DNA of 64,000 nucleotides from assembly GCA_947652115.1 (NCBI GenBank), contig OX393565.1:8121622-8185621 (forward strand), given 5' to 3'. The stretch comes from Blastomussa wellsi. Its lineage: Eukaryota > Cnidaria > Anthozoa > Scleractinia > Plerogyridae. Made by a program: the position numbers and the translations under genes. Position 1 is the stretch's first letter; every line of letters starts with the position of its first letter. The notes beneath the pieces are model-generated. The model made no database searches. It was not told the origin of the DNA and saw only the letters and a program-made list of their open reading frames with translations. Shown piece after piece: positions 53,591-64,000 of this stretch.

Positions 53591-56545
53591 AATGTGTGCT
53601 GCTTTGGAAAGAACGAACAAAATTGAAATATCCGCTGCTGTATGCCAACTAAAGATATTAGAAAGAAACAATGAAAATCTTTTCAAAAGTTTTTTTAAAA
53701 GCAAGAACAGGATTCTAATCCAGACCCTTGGCGATCCAGAGGCAAGCGTTCTATCACATGCCGCAATTCGCATGCATAATAATATCCAATTTATTACAAC
53801 ATGAATCCATATGTTCGTTATCTCTCACTCTCTTACTTTGGGCGTATTAATAAGAACGTACATTTGACCAGCCTCCGATGGCTTCATACCTCATCAGAGG
53901 GGCACTTACGTTGTAATTGAAAATTCCTCAATGAAAGTTCGAAAGTTCGCATATTTCAGTTTGATACCATCATCGTAGCATCAACAGATAAAGAGTGGTA
54001 ATACTAACATATCTTAAAGTTTAAGCTCTTAAAGGGCCACTGTCACGCCTGATATATCATATTTTAATAAGTATGGCCTGTAGCTTGCTGTAATCATGCT
54101 TTATTGTCTTGCAATAGAATAGAAGAAGAAAAACGAAAGCTACAGTTTTTCTAGAACGGGTGCAAAGCCAAAGTAAGGAATTATCTTTGGGATTTTTTGG
54201 CAACGACTTTCTCGTTGGGATTACCGACATTGACATTGCGGTTTTATTGATAATTATTCAAGTTTATTATGTTTCGCTTACATCTTAGGTAGCCGGTGTA
54301 CATGTAACCGGCAGACGAATCAAGACAACAAATTTTTTATTTGAATAAATGTGAACACATTTCGATGACGCAGAAATATTGAAAAGGGTGCCATTGAACA
54401 AGATTTTTACATGACTTATAGTTCTGTCAAAAATTTCCACGCTCTACTGTTCCCGGCCCTCCGCTCACTCATTATTTCTGGAAAATAACGAGCTGGAGTG
54501 TAAGAACTTGATAAGAATATTAGAGAGTTAAAAGAGTTAAAATGTTGTATTCAATTTTTGGTCTTCCACGAGGTGTGATTATGTCATAAAATGTTAAGGC
54601 TTCTTAGGCGTTTGTTTGGGCAACGACGTCTCTGTTTTTATTAAAGTGTGACATGAACAGTAAAAAATGAATGAATGTCAGCAATATGAAGCTTTGCCAA
54701 GATTGATAATCCCAGGATATGCTCTGTCCAATATTTATAAATGCAGTGAATAAACGGCCAAATTCTGCGGAAAGAAAGAGAACTGTTCTGAGTGCTGCAC
54801 TCGCGTTAGTGTTTGTTCATACCTGTTAGCGTGATGCATGTGATGTGCTTATGTTTGCAATTCAATAGACCAATTCCGATATATTAATATTCTAACATGT
54901 CACCGAGGCTTGGGGGAATAAAACAAAAGATTTTGCATCGAGGCTTAGGGATGAATAAACAATTTCTTTTGTTTTATTCTCCTAAGCCTCGGTGCCATGT
55001 TAGAATTTTAATATAACGAAATTGGTCTATTCAACCAGATAAAAGAACGATACTTTATTGACAGGATGCTTATTTTCTTCACCAGTCGCAAATATTGTGA
55101 AATATTGATGTATTCATCGTCACATCGATTTTATGCCATTTTAATTTCCAATTTGTTTTGGCTCCGGTTTTTCTGAAACGTATGGAATGTCAGAGAGATG
55201 ACATATCGACTTCCCTTTCGGGATTGCCGCATTGTCGTTGTGGCCGTTTTGCCAATTATCCAAACTTCTGTTTTCTAGACCTTTTAGTTTTTAAGTAGTC
55301 GGTGTAACAGACGAATAAAGACAACAAATTATACCAGCAAATTAATACATTAAATGCCAATCAAAATTTTAAATCTTGTTTTTCGTTTAAAACTTACCAC
55401 CATCTTTTCTTTTATAAATATTTAAACAATGTACAATTGTAATTCCTTAGGAGGTTTTTTTTATTATTTTTTATCTGCAACACACGCAAAATTGCTTACA
55501 ATGCGATACAGCGTTGTTGCACTATTTGCGAAACAAATAATAGGCCATTTCCGAGTTCGCTTGAGCATCTATTCCAAAGCGATTGGATTGTAATGAAAAT
55601 GAGTTTTATTCATGTGGAAAGCAGAATTAATAGGCTCAAGAGAACTCGAAAATGGCCTATTGCACTATTAATTTACAATGCCACTAACAATACAGATATA
55701 TACTTTATCATGGTTAGCTATTACATCTACTATAGTCAAGGAATATGACTACGACTTCTCAGAAAACGTTTACTTGCAAGTCGACGAGCATTATTCAATT
55801 TGCTACTGCATTTTTTAGCTTTAACTTAATTAAGTTCTGATATCTTAGGAGTCTTTTAAGATACATCGTACATGTGTAAACGTATTGTATCAAAACAGCA
55901 AGGTTAGATCCAGCATGCGTTTTTGAATGGAGGTCATCTGATCTATTTCTCCAGTCAAATTAAACAAAATCTACTCAATGGAGGGTTTCATATTCAAATT
56001 GTGTATATCATTAGACCATTTTATTGCAACACTGAAATAGTTGCGTCACAATAATTTACGCCGAATGCACTGCGGGCGTAAATTGATAACAATTATCCTG
56101 TGTAGAATTTTTGATCTGGTATATATTTTCAAATTTTCTTCTCAGCCAGTCACTGAAAAATAATCTTTTTCTGTACGGTTTACTATATTTATTCCTGTAG
56201 TTTCTGTCACAGAGCATTCATTAAATAGCTTGTAATAATGTTAACGACACATTTAAAAAATGCTAATACCTCATACAACTGATAGTTAATTACCCATCGC
56301 AATCCGAAGCATTTACGAAATTCACGTGGATTTGATTGGCTAAAAATTTGATTGCCTAAAAATCCTAAATAACATGGCACGGCGCCATTCGTAATGTTAT
56401 GACTAGGATGGTCAGTTAGACTTAACTGCGAACGTTTCAACACGTTGTAATACCCTTGAGTTGCCGCTAGGAATTCAACCGGGAGAAATTAAACGGGTAA
56501 GACTACATTTATTAGTATCTTTGCAGTGTATTATTTTCATACGAG
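53590..56545. repeat. Dispersed duplication, region B
   Basis: Partner of region A. 54147-56545 is collinear with 38280-41562, while 53590-54140 is inverted relative to A (GAAGCCATCGGAGGCTGGTC on the minus strand matches 37952 onward). Contains one MITE copy (54867-55028) missing from A, and lacks A's insertions. Confidence 0.85.
54867..55028. mobile_element. AGACCAATTCC MITE, 162 bp
   Basis: Filled site in region B; region A is empty at 39304-39316 (TTCAATTCAACC). An AT duplication is inferred from the comparison. Confidence 0.92.
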
Positions 56546-57346
56546 TCATTAATAATTATTGAGATTCAATCTTTTGGAAAAAATCTAACTACACGACGAA
56601 AGTCCAAGTGAATGACTTGCGATATTCGTTCTCGCGTCTTGCTCGGCACCAACGTTAATTTGACGAATAGTCATTAATAAGTCATAAACATCGCTATTCT
56701 GTAACCTAGCTGCTCGTGCGTTTTTGCTGACAAACATTTAAAGTCGTTAGTTACGGTAACATTTCAGTTTTAATAGATCTTAAAATCTCAGTGAGTTTGA
56801 GCCTTTTCAGCCTTAAACCTTAAATCCGTCGTTTTATTTATAAACTCATAATGAAACTGTGGTTTACTTGTCCCAAAAGGAAACTATATATAGCATGTGC
56901 TTGTTTTAAAGTAAAGTGTTCATGGTCAATCCCAACAATTTGATGATAATTAAAAACAGCTATAATATAGTTGAACCCACAGATAAGCTTAATTCATTTG
57001 ACCAAAGTGGAGACGGGAGGCTGAAACCGGCATATTTAATCATTTTCCTATGAAATTATTATTGCAAGCTGGATTGGAGGGTTACTGTTTACCGCCAAAT
57101 AAAGTAAAATTTGCATAGTTCTTAGCAGACCAAAACAAAGGGATGGAATCCAAACACTAGACAAGGACTAACTATGCACAATTAAGAAATGATAGTGCAA
57201 TAGAAACAACTCCGTTTTAACGGACAAGCAAGTCGCAAGTTTGCTAAACGTAAACGAAAAATTTGAATGCCGGAAGAATTGACTTTCTTGAACTTAGGGA
57301 AAATACTACTAATAATAGTATTCTTCTTTCACAATGCAGAAAAGCT

Positions 57347-57703
57347 ATGAGTTGCACCGTCATTTCATTACAAATGGTCCTGCTCTTTATGTTACACCCA
57401 ACTTTTACCACCCCTCAGAAATGCCAAGGAAGCGGTCAGAACTTCAGGTTCTTGCAAGACCAGGATGTCGTACTTGACCACGCCCTAGAAGGTCACGTGT
57501 TTAAAATGTACACTGTCATCCGAGAAACAGAATGCCACATTCTGTGCAGGGATGACTGCCTGTGCATCTCAACTAATTATTCACCAAATGCCAAGGAAAA
57601 CAATTGTGAGCTAAATGATGCCAACAAGGCGATGAAACCAGCTGCATTGAAAGAGAAGCCTGGAACCAAGTACTATGATCTAATTAGGAGCTATACTGTG
57701 GAG
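57347..57703 (+). CDS. Exon 1: signal peptide and PAN/apple region
   Basis: 119 codons ending RSYTVE with donor GTATGTGAGG. Read-through would stop after VCEGKPL. Confidence 0.8.
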
Positions 57704-59247
57704 GTATGTGAGGGCAAACCACTTTAGTTATTCTCTCCTCGTTTCGGTGGAGATTCTACACATTCCTTTTTCACTTTGTCCTTCCATGCAATCCTAAGGA
57801 TGCGGCGTAGACATCTCATGTGAAAGGCGTGGAGTTTGCGTTCCTGACTTGTGCATACAGTCCAGGTCCCACAATCATACAGTAGTGTGCTGACAATGCA
57901 TGCTCTATACACAGCCATCGTAGTATTCACCGTCAGCTTCCTGTTTTCCTGTACTCGTTCGGTCAATCGAGAGAGGTTGGTGGCTGCCTTCCAGTTCCAC
58001 GTCTAGTGAGAGGTTGTCTGCTGCAGTGGACTCTCCTAAATAGGCAAAATTGTGTACAACCTCAAGTCGAAAATTCTTGTCAGTCAAAGTGCCCCTGAGA
58101 CGAAATTGGTGGTATTTTTTTTTAATTTCGTGTGCAATGAAACTTTCGTAATCATCTTGCCAAATTTTAATCCACTTATTTCCGAAAATGTACATCACGG
58201 TTTGAAATTATAATTACAACTGTTGAAAATCAAATGAACATCAACAAAATCTTTTGAATCGTTCTCCGTGCAATTTCCTATGCTGGTTGTTATTATAATT
58301 ACAACCCGTGAAGAATTTTTAAGCATTTGAAGACGTCGCGTTCTCGAACGCAACCAAGCCTTGGAACACAGCAAATCAATGGCGGCCGTAAATTTTCGGA
58401 AGTAAAAGTTTAAAATTATTACTTCTCATGTCCAGAATGTATTGAAATTTTGCAAAATGATTAAGAAAGTCCTATAATTGTACACGAAAATTAAAGCAAA
58501 TTGAAAAAACATCAACTTCGTCTCAGGGACACTTTAAACTGGGAGCTGCTGGAGCAGCCTGAGCCATGACCTGTGTTGACTACAAGCAGTTTTTCTTAAG
58601 CAGAGGGCATCACAGGCTGCGGAGAAACGGTCCAGGAGCCTGGAGCACGGACGAGGCTTTTCCATTGGGAAAGGCAACAATTAATGTTACTAAAAACACC
58701 TCATAAGCATAGTAACATTTTGAATACAGCGAAGCAGAGATTGCCAAGACTTCAGCTCTTAAGATAATCCCGCGAGAGAAAATTGAATCTGAAGTTATGA
58801 ATTCATATTACTCAAATCGGACGTTTCACGTCGTTTCAACGCCAAATAACACGCACCATAAGCATGTATATGGAGGATATTAAATGCCCGCTCGTGGATG
58901 TGAATTTTATCTTCGAGTGTTCAACTCGATACCGAGTTGAATACGAGAAGATAAAATTCATATCCACAAGGCGGCAACGATTTTCCAAAATTTGTTCCGA
59001 AGGCTAGACGAACATTTCCGAACATTTTCCGAAGATAAACGAAGCTTTCCAAGGAGGGACCGATGACGTTTCGATCACACAGCAACACATCTGAATACTT
59101 TTTAAAAGATTATGTAGCTATAGCAATGGCAATCTTAAGACTTGTGAAAACAACATGTTATTTTCACGTGAAATAACGTTATTTTCACGTGTGAAATAAC
59201 GTTATTTTCACGTGTGAAGATATGATGTTTACGCGCGAAAGCTCACC

Positions 59248-59278
<31 letters not shown>

Positions 59279-60366
59279 AGGTCTGTGTTCTCAAGAACGC
59301 TTGAGAAATTAATGAGGGGGTCACTAAGGGTAATCCCATAGCATGTGGCAAAAGTGGAAATAAAGCTTGTTGTTGAGATATGCGCAATTTTTGCATTTGT
59401 TGCTCGACCTTTGAGTGGAATCCATCTTTAAAACTTGTACAATATATACGATATATAGAAATTTTACTGAAAAAAAATGACTAATCTAAACAATGAGACA
59501 TTACAACAAACATGATTTTTTATTGTTCATATTTATTTGAACAGGGCGGACGATTTTACGAACAGGGAAAACATCGCTGTGTCAACAAGTGTTGCCAACC
59601 AAATCCTTGTCTCCAAGGAGGGGAGTGCCAGGAGAATTGCGATCCTCTTGAAGTCAGGTTTAACTGCACCTGTCCCGAAAATTATACTGGGAAACGCTGC
59701 GAACTCAAATGTTATGGAAGCTGTAAGGACTTTTTCGATTCAGGCGTAACACAATCTGGACGGTACATCATTTGTGATGGACAGAGCCAGCCATTTTACG
59801 TCTATTGCGACATGGGGTCGGAGTCTAATTATGTATGGACCCTGATACAGTCATTTTCTTTTTCTCAAAGATATTTCTTTCAATATAAACCTTTTGGAAA
59901 CAATTACCCAGTTGGTGAAGATCTCCAAGAGATAAACTGGTCCTACTACCGTCTATCTTTGCCTCGCATGAAGTATATTGCTTCGAAATCAACTCATTTG
60001 AGGGCGACTTGTGATTTCGCCACTGAGGGTCTTCGATACATAGACTACGCACGCGCCAAACTTGAAAACCATGACATCTTTTCGAGCTTTAAAAAAAAAT
60101 GCAGGCAGTATGAACATATTAATATCCGAGGAATTCAGTGTTTCGACTGTACTGCTCTAACCAATCAAATAGGTTCATGGTATATAAACAGCTACACAAG
60201 CAAAAGGAAATATGGATGCCAGTTTGATGGGAGGCCCGGCATGGGCTCCAGTGAACTTAATTTCGGACAATATGGTGACGGGATTGTCAACACGGATCAC
60301 CGCTGCTCGTCTTCTCCCTCATCAACAACTGAACACTGGTTTGGGAACAAGAAAGCGGGAATCTAG
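57347..60366 (+). CDS. Secreted PAN/apple, EGF-like and fibrinogen-type protein (2 exons)
   Basis: Exons 57347-57703 and 59545-60366, phase-0 junction (GAG/GTATGTG, then TTATTTGAACAG/GGCGGA); 392 residues. Residues 1-24 are a signal peptide (CTVISLQMVLLFMLHPTF). A PAN/apple-type region has Cys 26, 63, 67, 71, 73 and 87. An EGF-like module (about 135-171) shows CCQPNPCLQGGECQ and CTCPENYTGKRCE. The rest begins SCKDFFDSGVTQSGRY and FYVYCDMGSESNYVW, resembling the start of a fibrinogen C-terminal domain but lacking the GGGWTVIQRR motif; it later has VNIRG-like HINIRGIQCFDCTA. Such combinations are common in coral secreted or mucus proteins. An in-frame ATG 28 codons earlier (57263) is less likely because it would bury the signal peptide. 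Confidence 0.85.
57724..58065 (-). pseudogene. Antisense LINE fragment in the intron (RT C-terminal end)
   Basis: Two overlapping minus ORFs in different frames carry FRLEVVHNFAYLGES and then VQENRKLTVNTTMAVYRACI, FHMRCLRRILRIAWKDKV, the C-terminal blocks of a LINE RT. It starts 20 bases after the exon-1 donor. Confidence 0.8.
58085..58539. mobile_element. MITE with TIR AGTGCCCCTGAGACGAA
   Basis: The left end AAAGTGCCCCTGAGACGAAATT is the imperfect complement of the right end AACTTCGTCTCAGGGACACTTT; about 35-bp TIRs. It sits inside or next to the antisense LINE fragment. The interior has two TTATAATTACAAC words in the same orientation. Confidence 0.75.
58891..58970. repeat. Hairpin-forming inverted repeat, 37-bp arms
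   Basis: CTCGTGGATGTGAATTTTATC and its complement GATAAAATTCATATCCACAAG flank the loop CGATACCG. It lies in the intron of the PAN gene. Confidence 0.8.
59157..59218. repeat. Tandem ATAACGTTATTTTCACGTG palindromes
   Basis: Three copies of TTATTTTCACGTG(TG)AAATAAC, each self-complementary around CACGTG. Confidence 0.85.
59545..60366 (+). CDS. Exon 2: EGF-like and fibrinogen-type region
   Basis: Acceptor TATTTATTTGAACAG; 273 codons plus TAG. Rich in Cys, as expected for a secreted protein; the last 60 residues contain SSSPSSTTEHWFGNKKAGI. Confidence 0.85.
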   Translation, partial: GGRFYEQGKHRCVNKCCQPNPCLQGGECQENCDPLEVRFNCTCPENYTGKRCELKCYGSCKDFFDSGVTQSGRYIICDGQSQPFYVYCDMGSESNYVWTLIQSFSFSQRYFFQYKPFGNNYPVGEDLQEINWSYYRLSLPRMKYIASKSTHLRATCDFATEGLRYIDYARAKLENHDIFSSFKKKCRQYEHINIRGIQCFDCTALTNQIGSWYINSYTSKRKYGCQFDGRPGMGSSELNFGQYGDGIVNTDHRCSSSPSSTTEHWFGNKKAGI

Positions 60367-63170
60367 TAATAGTACCCGAAGTTTATGTACCACTAATACG
60401 TTCACATGCACTGGTCAAACACTGGCATGCTTGCTAAAAAGGCCCGTCTACCTAAGTGCTTGACCGCAGTTGAAAGCTATTGTAAACTTATCAGTGATAT
60501 AGTTTTGCATAATTAAGAATTGGTTCATGCTTAGCGTGCGTACGTCGATTTATGGATGTAATATACCAAACTTAAGAGACAGTGTTTCATCACATTTCCA
60601 AACATGCCGAGAATAGAGCTGAAAAGGTCCAGAGGCGTTCACCGTTTGTCACAAAAACTCACTTTCGCTAAAAAAAGTAAAGCTTTTTCAATGAAGACAC
60701 TCTGGAAATAATGGAAATCCTAAACGCATTCTTTTTTTCATTCCAGCCGAAATGACTGACAAAACCCCTGCAGCATTTCTCAAGCCATACTGGCCTTAGG
60801 CCTCGCACATAAATTACGCTGTACCATCAGGTCCATTCCATTCCCACCGGTCGTTTCGTTCAGATGGTAATCGCTCCAATGTAGTAGACTTCAAAAGAAA
60901 TTAAGTAGAACCAGTGATGGGACCGTTCTGTTCCGGCTGGTAAGTAGAAGCTAAGTCGACTTAGTATAGGTGTTACAAAAGATCAAGAACGAGAAGTACA
61001 ACACAGAGACGTTATTATAGACGTTAACTTAACAAAACTATAATAATCAACAGTGTAACAAAATGTTAAAGCCGATTTCATTGCAGTGTGCAGACCTGGG
61101 TTTTCAAAATACCATTCGCCCGTCAATCATTCGCCAAGGCGATCACGAAAGTGGCGATACTGAAATAACTCTTTTTTAAAACTTTCAGAGAGTGATAAAC
61201 CTCAATTTCAAACCTTCTCAGTGTATTTATAATAATGGACAAGCGAATGAAGTTTTTGAAAACCCACATTTACACACTGCATTGAAATCGGCTGTAATGG
61301 ATCAAGTACTGATTACGTGTGATTAGCTTGATAATTCATTACTGTGAGATTTTGTCTATTATTCCACTGTTTGCAGCTGTAGAGAAGGACTATGAAACAA
61401 TCTTAAAATACCGAGATCGTCAACTTGTCCTCCCCTGTCTCCTTAAATAACTTACTCGTAATAATTATTAATATTCTTTTTTAAATGTGTTTAAGTGCTA
61501 ACTTTTTTGCAGCTTTCCTTTTCATAGTGTAATTGTATTGCAATTGTATCCGTCTTCGTGATTCTTCTTATTTAACTTCATCTTGTAAACTATAATCGAG
61601 GAGGCCTAATTAACATAAGCTACATAGTTTCTTTTAGGACTCCTCACCATTGTTACCTTTATTTTTCTGCCTTTTTTGTTTTCTTTATAATAATGTTATC
61701 TGTGCTGTGGCAAATAAAATAAATAAATAAAATATTAGAACCCCAGCCAACAAATCATAATCCCCAGCCATCCCCACTCCGGATCCATTCGTCTACGAGA
61801 CCCCGTCAATGTGAAGGAATTTTACCAACATTCATTCCAAAATCACTTATCATTCATCATACACCTAATTGCAATAAAAAAAAAACATGGAAAAGGAATT
61901 AATAGCCAAGCGCGCGAGGTCTATTGGGCCCCAGTGAGACTCGGAAAACATTAGCGGGTTCTGAGAGAAAGAAAGGGAATGTAGGCGAAGTTTTCTTGTC
62001 AAAAGTGTTTTAGGATCACCGGCCTTCATGCTTAAAGAAATCTTCGAAATCGCCCGCAATTCTGGCTTGTTTGTCTGAGTTGTCAGAATTTAAAACCATT
62101 CAACTGCTCGCGCCATTTTCCTGCTCGCTAGCAACTCTTCAAGCTCCGTCTGACTCAGTTGAGGTCTGTTTTTAAGTGTGCTTTTGCTCATCCTACGATG
62201 TTATTTAATTAGGAGAGCTAGTGCAGTATGGGAGTTGCGTATGCTTTAAATGGGACCATTCACTTCGCACTACGCAGTCACAAACGGGCAACATTTGATT
62301 CACACAGAGGAAAGATACTGGAACCAATACTATTTCCACAGCAACGTCAAAATATGCATCGTGTGGTGTATTTCATCATTACATTGCATTGCATCATTAC
62401 TTGCAGAGATATTCTCTATTTTGTGGTTTGACCACCATACTGTTACAACTTGAGATGTCACCAGTACCTAATTTGCATAATACAAAAACTTGACTATCTT
62501 TGGCACGAGTAGCCTGATTCTCAGACGGTCCAGGCCACTCTAGGCCAAGCACTCTCTGCGTGACGAGCTGGCGACCTGGGCCGAATCAGGCTTTGACACG
62601 AGAGGAGATAATTATCGCAAAAAGGAAAACGCCATTCTTCTAAATTTTTCAAGGCCTTTCCAATTAGCTCATTTTTCAATAGCTTGTTTCTTCAGTTCAT
62701 ATGCTTTAATGAAAGCTAGCATCTATCTGGCTTCTTTATTGCGCGCATCATCTTTAAATGTAAAAGTAGTATTACAATGCTTGTTCAATATTTGCCTGTG
62801 GCGCAGGTACCAGAAATGGAAGTAGCGTACTAGGTTACACAAAAAGTCTAGAAGAGAAATTCATGTTTTGATCATGAACACTAATTACTTTATCCGGGAA
62901 GCTTTTTACGTTTACCTCACTTTTCCTTCATTATTTAATTGACAGAACGTGTGTCTGTTGAGGAACTGTGGGCTGATGGCTACCTGTCGGGCATCTTAGC
63001 CCTCGAATATATATATATTTAATCTTAGCCCTCGAAGCGTCGCTTTTCGGGCTAATATATATTGCTTACAAACATCAAATTTCCAAAGAGCAACTGTGAC
63101 TAATCGATCAATGTATAATAATCGGAAAGGAATAACTTGTGTTTTAAGCTGAAATTCTGTATTAATTTTT
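60367..63170. other. Intergenic / 3' flank of the PAN gene
   Basis: No gene seen. About 61590-61735 resembles a plus-strand CR1-like LINE 3' end: a hairpin GAGGAGGCCTAATT ... TTAGGACTCCTC followed by CTGTGGCAAATAAAATAAATAAATAAA. 62509-62594 is a small palindromic element (AGCCTGATTC ... GAATCAGGCT). 62990-63055 repeats TTAGCCCTCGAA. An AATAAA run at 61715-61732 could serve as a poly(A) signal but is probably the LINE tail. Confidence 0.55.
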
Positions 63171-63520
63171 TACCACTCAGATAGAAGTCTTTAAAGTTTA
63201 CCTAGTTTTTCCTTTCGTTGTGTTGAATTTGAAATTCTTCACGCTTAAATGAGTTAAACTGAGAAAAATCTCGCGCAGGTTTAGCTGTTGATCCACAGGG
63301 AAGTTATCAAAGTTGAAAGTTTTCCAGTAGTAAGAAATTCTTGTAAACGGCCCATAATCAGAAAAAGAAAATGACAATTTATCAAGAAGCCGTCAATATG
63401 GTTGCCGATATGAATTGTGCAGTAATTTGTTTTTTGCTCTCTAGAACTGTCTCGATAACCATAACTTTTATTTTATTCTTTAAAATTCAAAGAGCTGATG
63501 AAAAGTAGCCGTATTGAAGC
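63170..63520. repeat. Dispersed repeat, copy 2 (partner 52830-53175)
   Basis: Same order of conserved words as the first copy, with indels. Confidence 0.75.
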
Positions 63521-63526
63521 TTCGCA

Positions 63527-64000
63527 TATATTGGCAATTCCGCGCAATTACCTAACACGGAAGCGGATCGGTAGCCAAGCCAATCCGAGTACAGCACTCA
63601 TGACAGTCCATTAGCAGCTCCATTACCATCATGGCGGAAAGTTACTCAATTTATTTAATAATGGTGGTTTGTATGGGGTGGTACGCAGTTCTTTACAAGG
63701 TCCCACAGTATTGGCTGAAAAAATGATAAACAAACAACAGTAACAATGGATCCCAGCCCTAAAGCAATAGAGCTGCGTGCTATTAAGATCCAATGAAAGT
63801 AGAGGTTCTAGAGAGCTGCGAACTAACTCGTTTGTATACTGCATATATTGCATATATTGGCAATTCCGCGCAATTACCTAACACGGAAGCGGATCGGTAG
63901 CCAAGCCAATCCGAGTACAGCACTCATGACAGTCCATTAGCAGCTCCATTACCATCATAGCGGAAAGTTACTCAATTTATTTAATACTGGTGGTTTTTAT
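63527..64000. repeat. Direct repeat, offset 326, reaching the window edge
   Basis: 63533-63674 and 63859-64000 share GGCAATTCCGCGCAATTACC, CGGAAGCGGATCGGTAGCC and TTACTCAATTTATTTAAT with only a few differences. Either a tandem array of 326-bp units or two ends of an element; the sequence stops before this can be decided. Confidence 0.85.

Noticed and set aside
63527..64000. LTR retrotransposon ends
   Set aside because: The copies are only 326 bases apart with no room for gag/pol, and no primer-binding site was seen.

Overview
The window looks like nuclear DNA of an animal, most likely an anthozoan cnidarian (coral or sea-anemone type). It has intron-split genes for secreted multidomain proteins: an expansin-like/chitin-binding protein, and a PAN-EGF-fibrinogen-like protein of a sort common in corals. 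It also has an intronless Crypton-type tyrosine recombinase, several LINE clades (L2/CR1-like, L1/Tx1-like and one more degraded type) and many palindromic MITEs. There are no bacterial-style operons. The organism call is inference from gene content. No rRNA, CRISPR array or convincing functional tRNA was seen.

Left part (1-24.6 kb). Two tandem copies of a unit about 8 kb long (1-7769 and 8687-16810) are virtually identical over their first 5.9 kb and then clearly diverged over the last 1.9 kb. The homology is already present at base 1, so the unit continues to the left of the window. Copy 2 carries the last recognised exon of a minus-strand gene that I rebuilt by splice-site and phase matching across eight coding exons (24577 down to 15658). 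It encodes a secreted protein of about 1,278 residues: signal peptide, a 58-residue N-terminal module, a double-psi beta-barrel expansin-like domain, an expansin C-terminal-like domain, a reduced peritrophin-A (CBM14-type) module and a very long, hydrophilic, probably disordered tail. Copy 1 carries the same terminal exon, but next to a single paralogous barrel exon (8390-8648) and a broken LINE, so it looks like a truncated sister gene.

Middle (24.6-45 kb). Here lie a repeat with a long CTGA microsatellite tail, a three-unit 282-bp tandem array of palindromes, a 575-codon Crypton-like recombinase with zinc finger and Myb ends (minus, 28511-30238), a 63-bp minisatellite that is open on both strands (30.5-31.9 kb), a decayed near full-length L2/CR1-like LINE (32.6-36.3 kb), a second 3' fragment of a similar LINE, and region A (36.8-41.6 kb) of a dispersed duplication. 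Its partner, region B, lies at 53.6-56.5 kb. Comparing A with B gives natural filled and empty sites for a 161-bp MITE family.

Right part (45-64 kb). An L1/Tx1-like LINE of about 5.9 kb (minus) is inserted into an older plus-strand CR1-like LINE with a perfect 14-bp target-site duplication. Its endonuclease region is duplicated in tandem. A two-exon plus-strand gene (57347-60366) encodes a secreted protein with a PAN/apple, an EGF-like and a fibrinogen-type region; its intron holds an antisense LINE fragment, a MITE and hairpins. The remainder to 64 kb is intergenic repeat-rich DNA ending in a direct repeat that touches the window edge.

The two host genes read here with confidence both encode secreted proteins likely to act in the extracellular matrix or mucus; nothing links them in one pathway. 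Most of the rest is transposon history.
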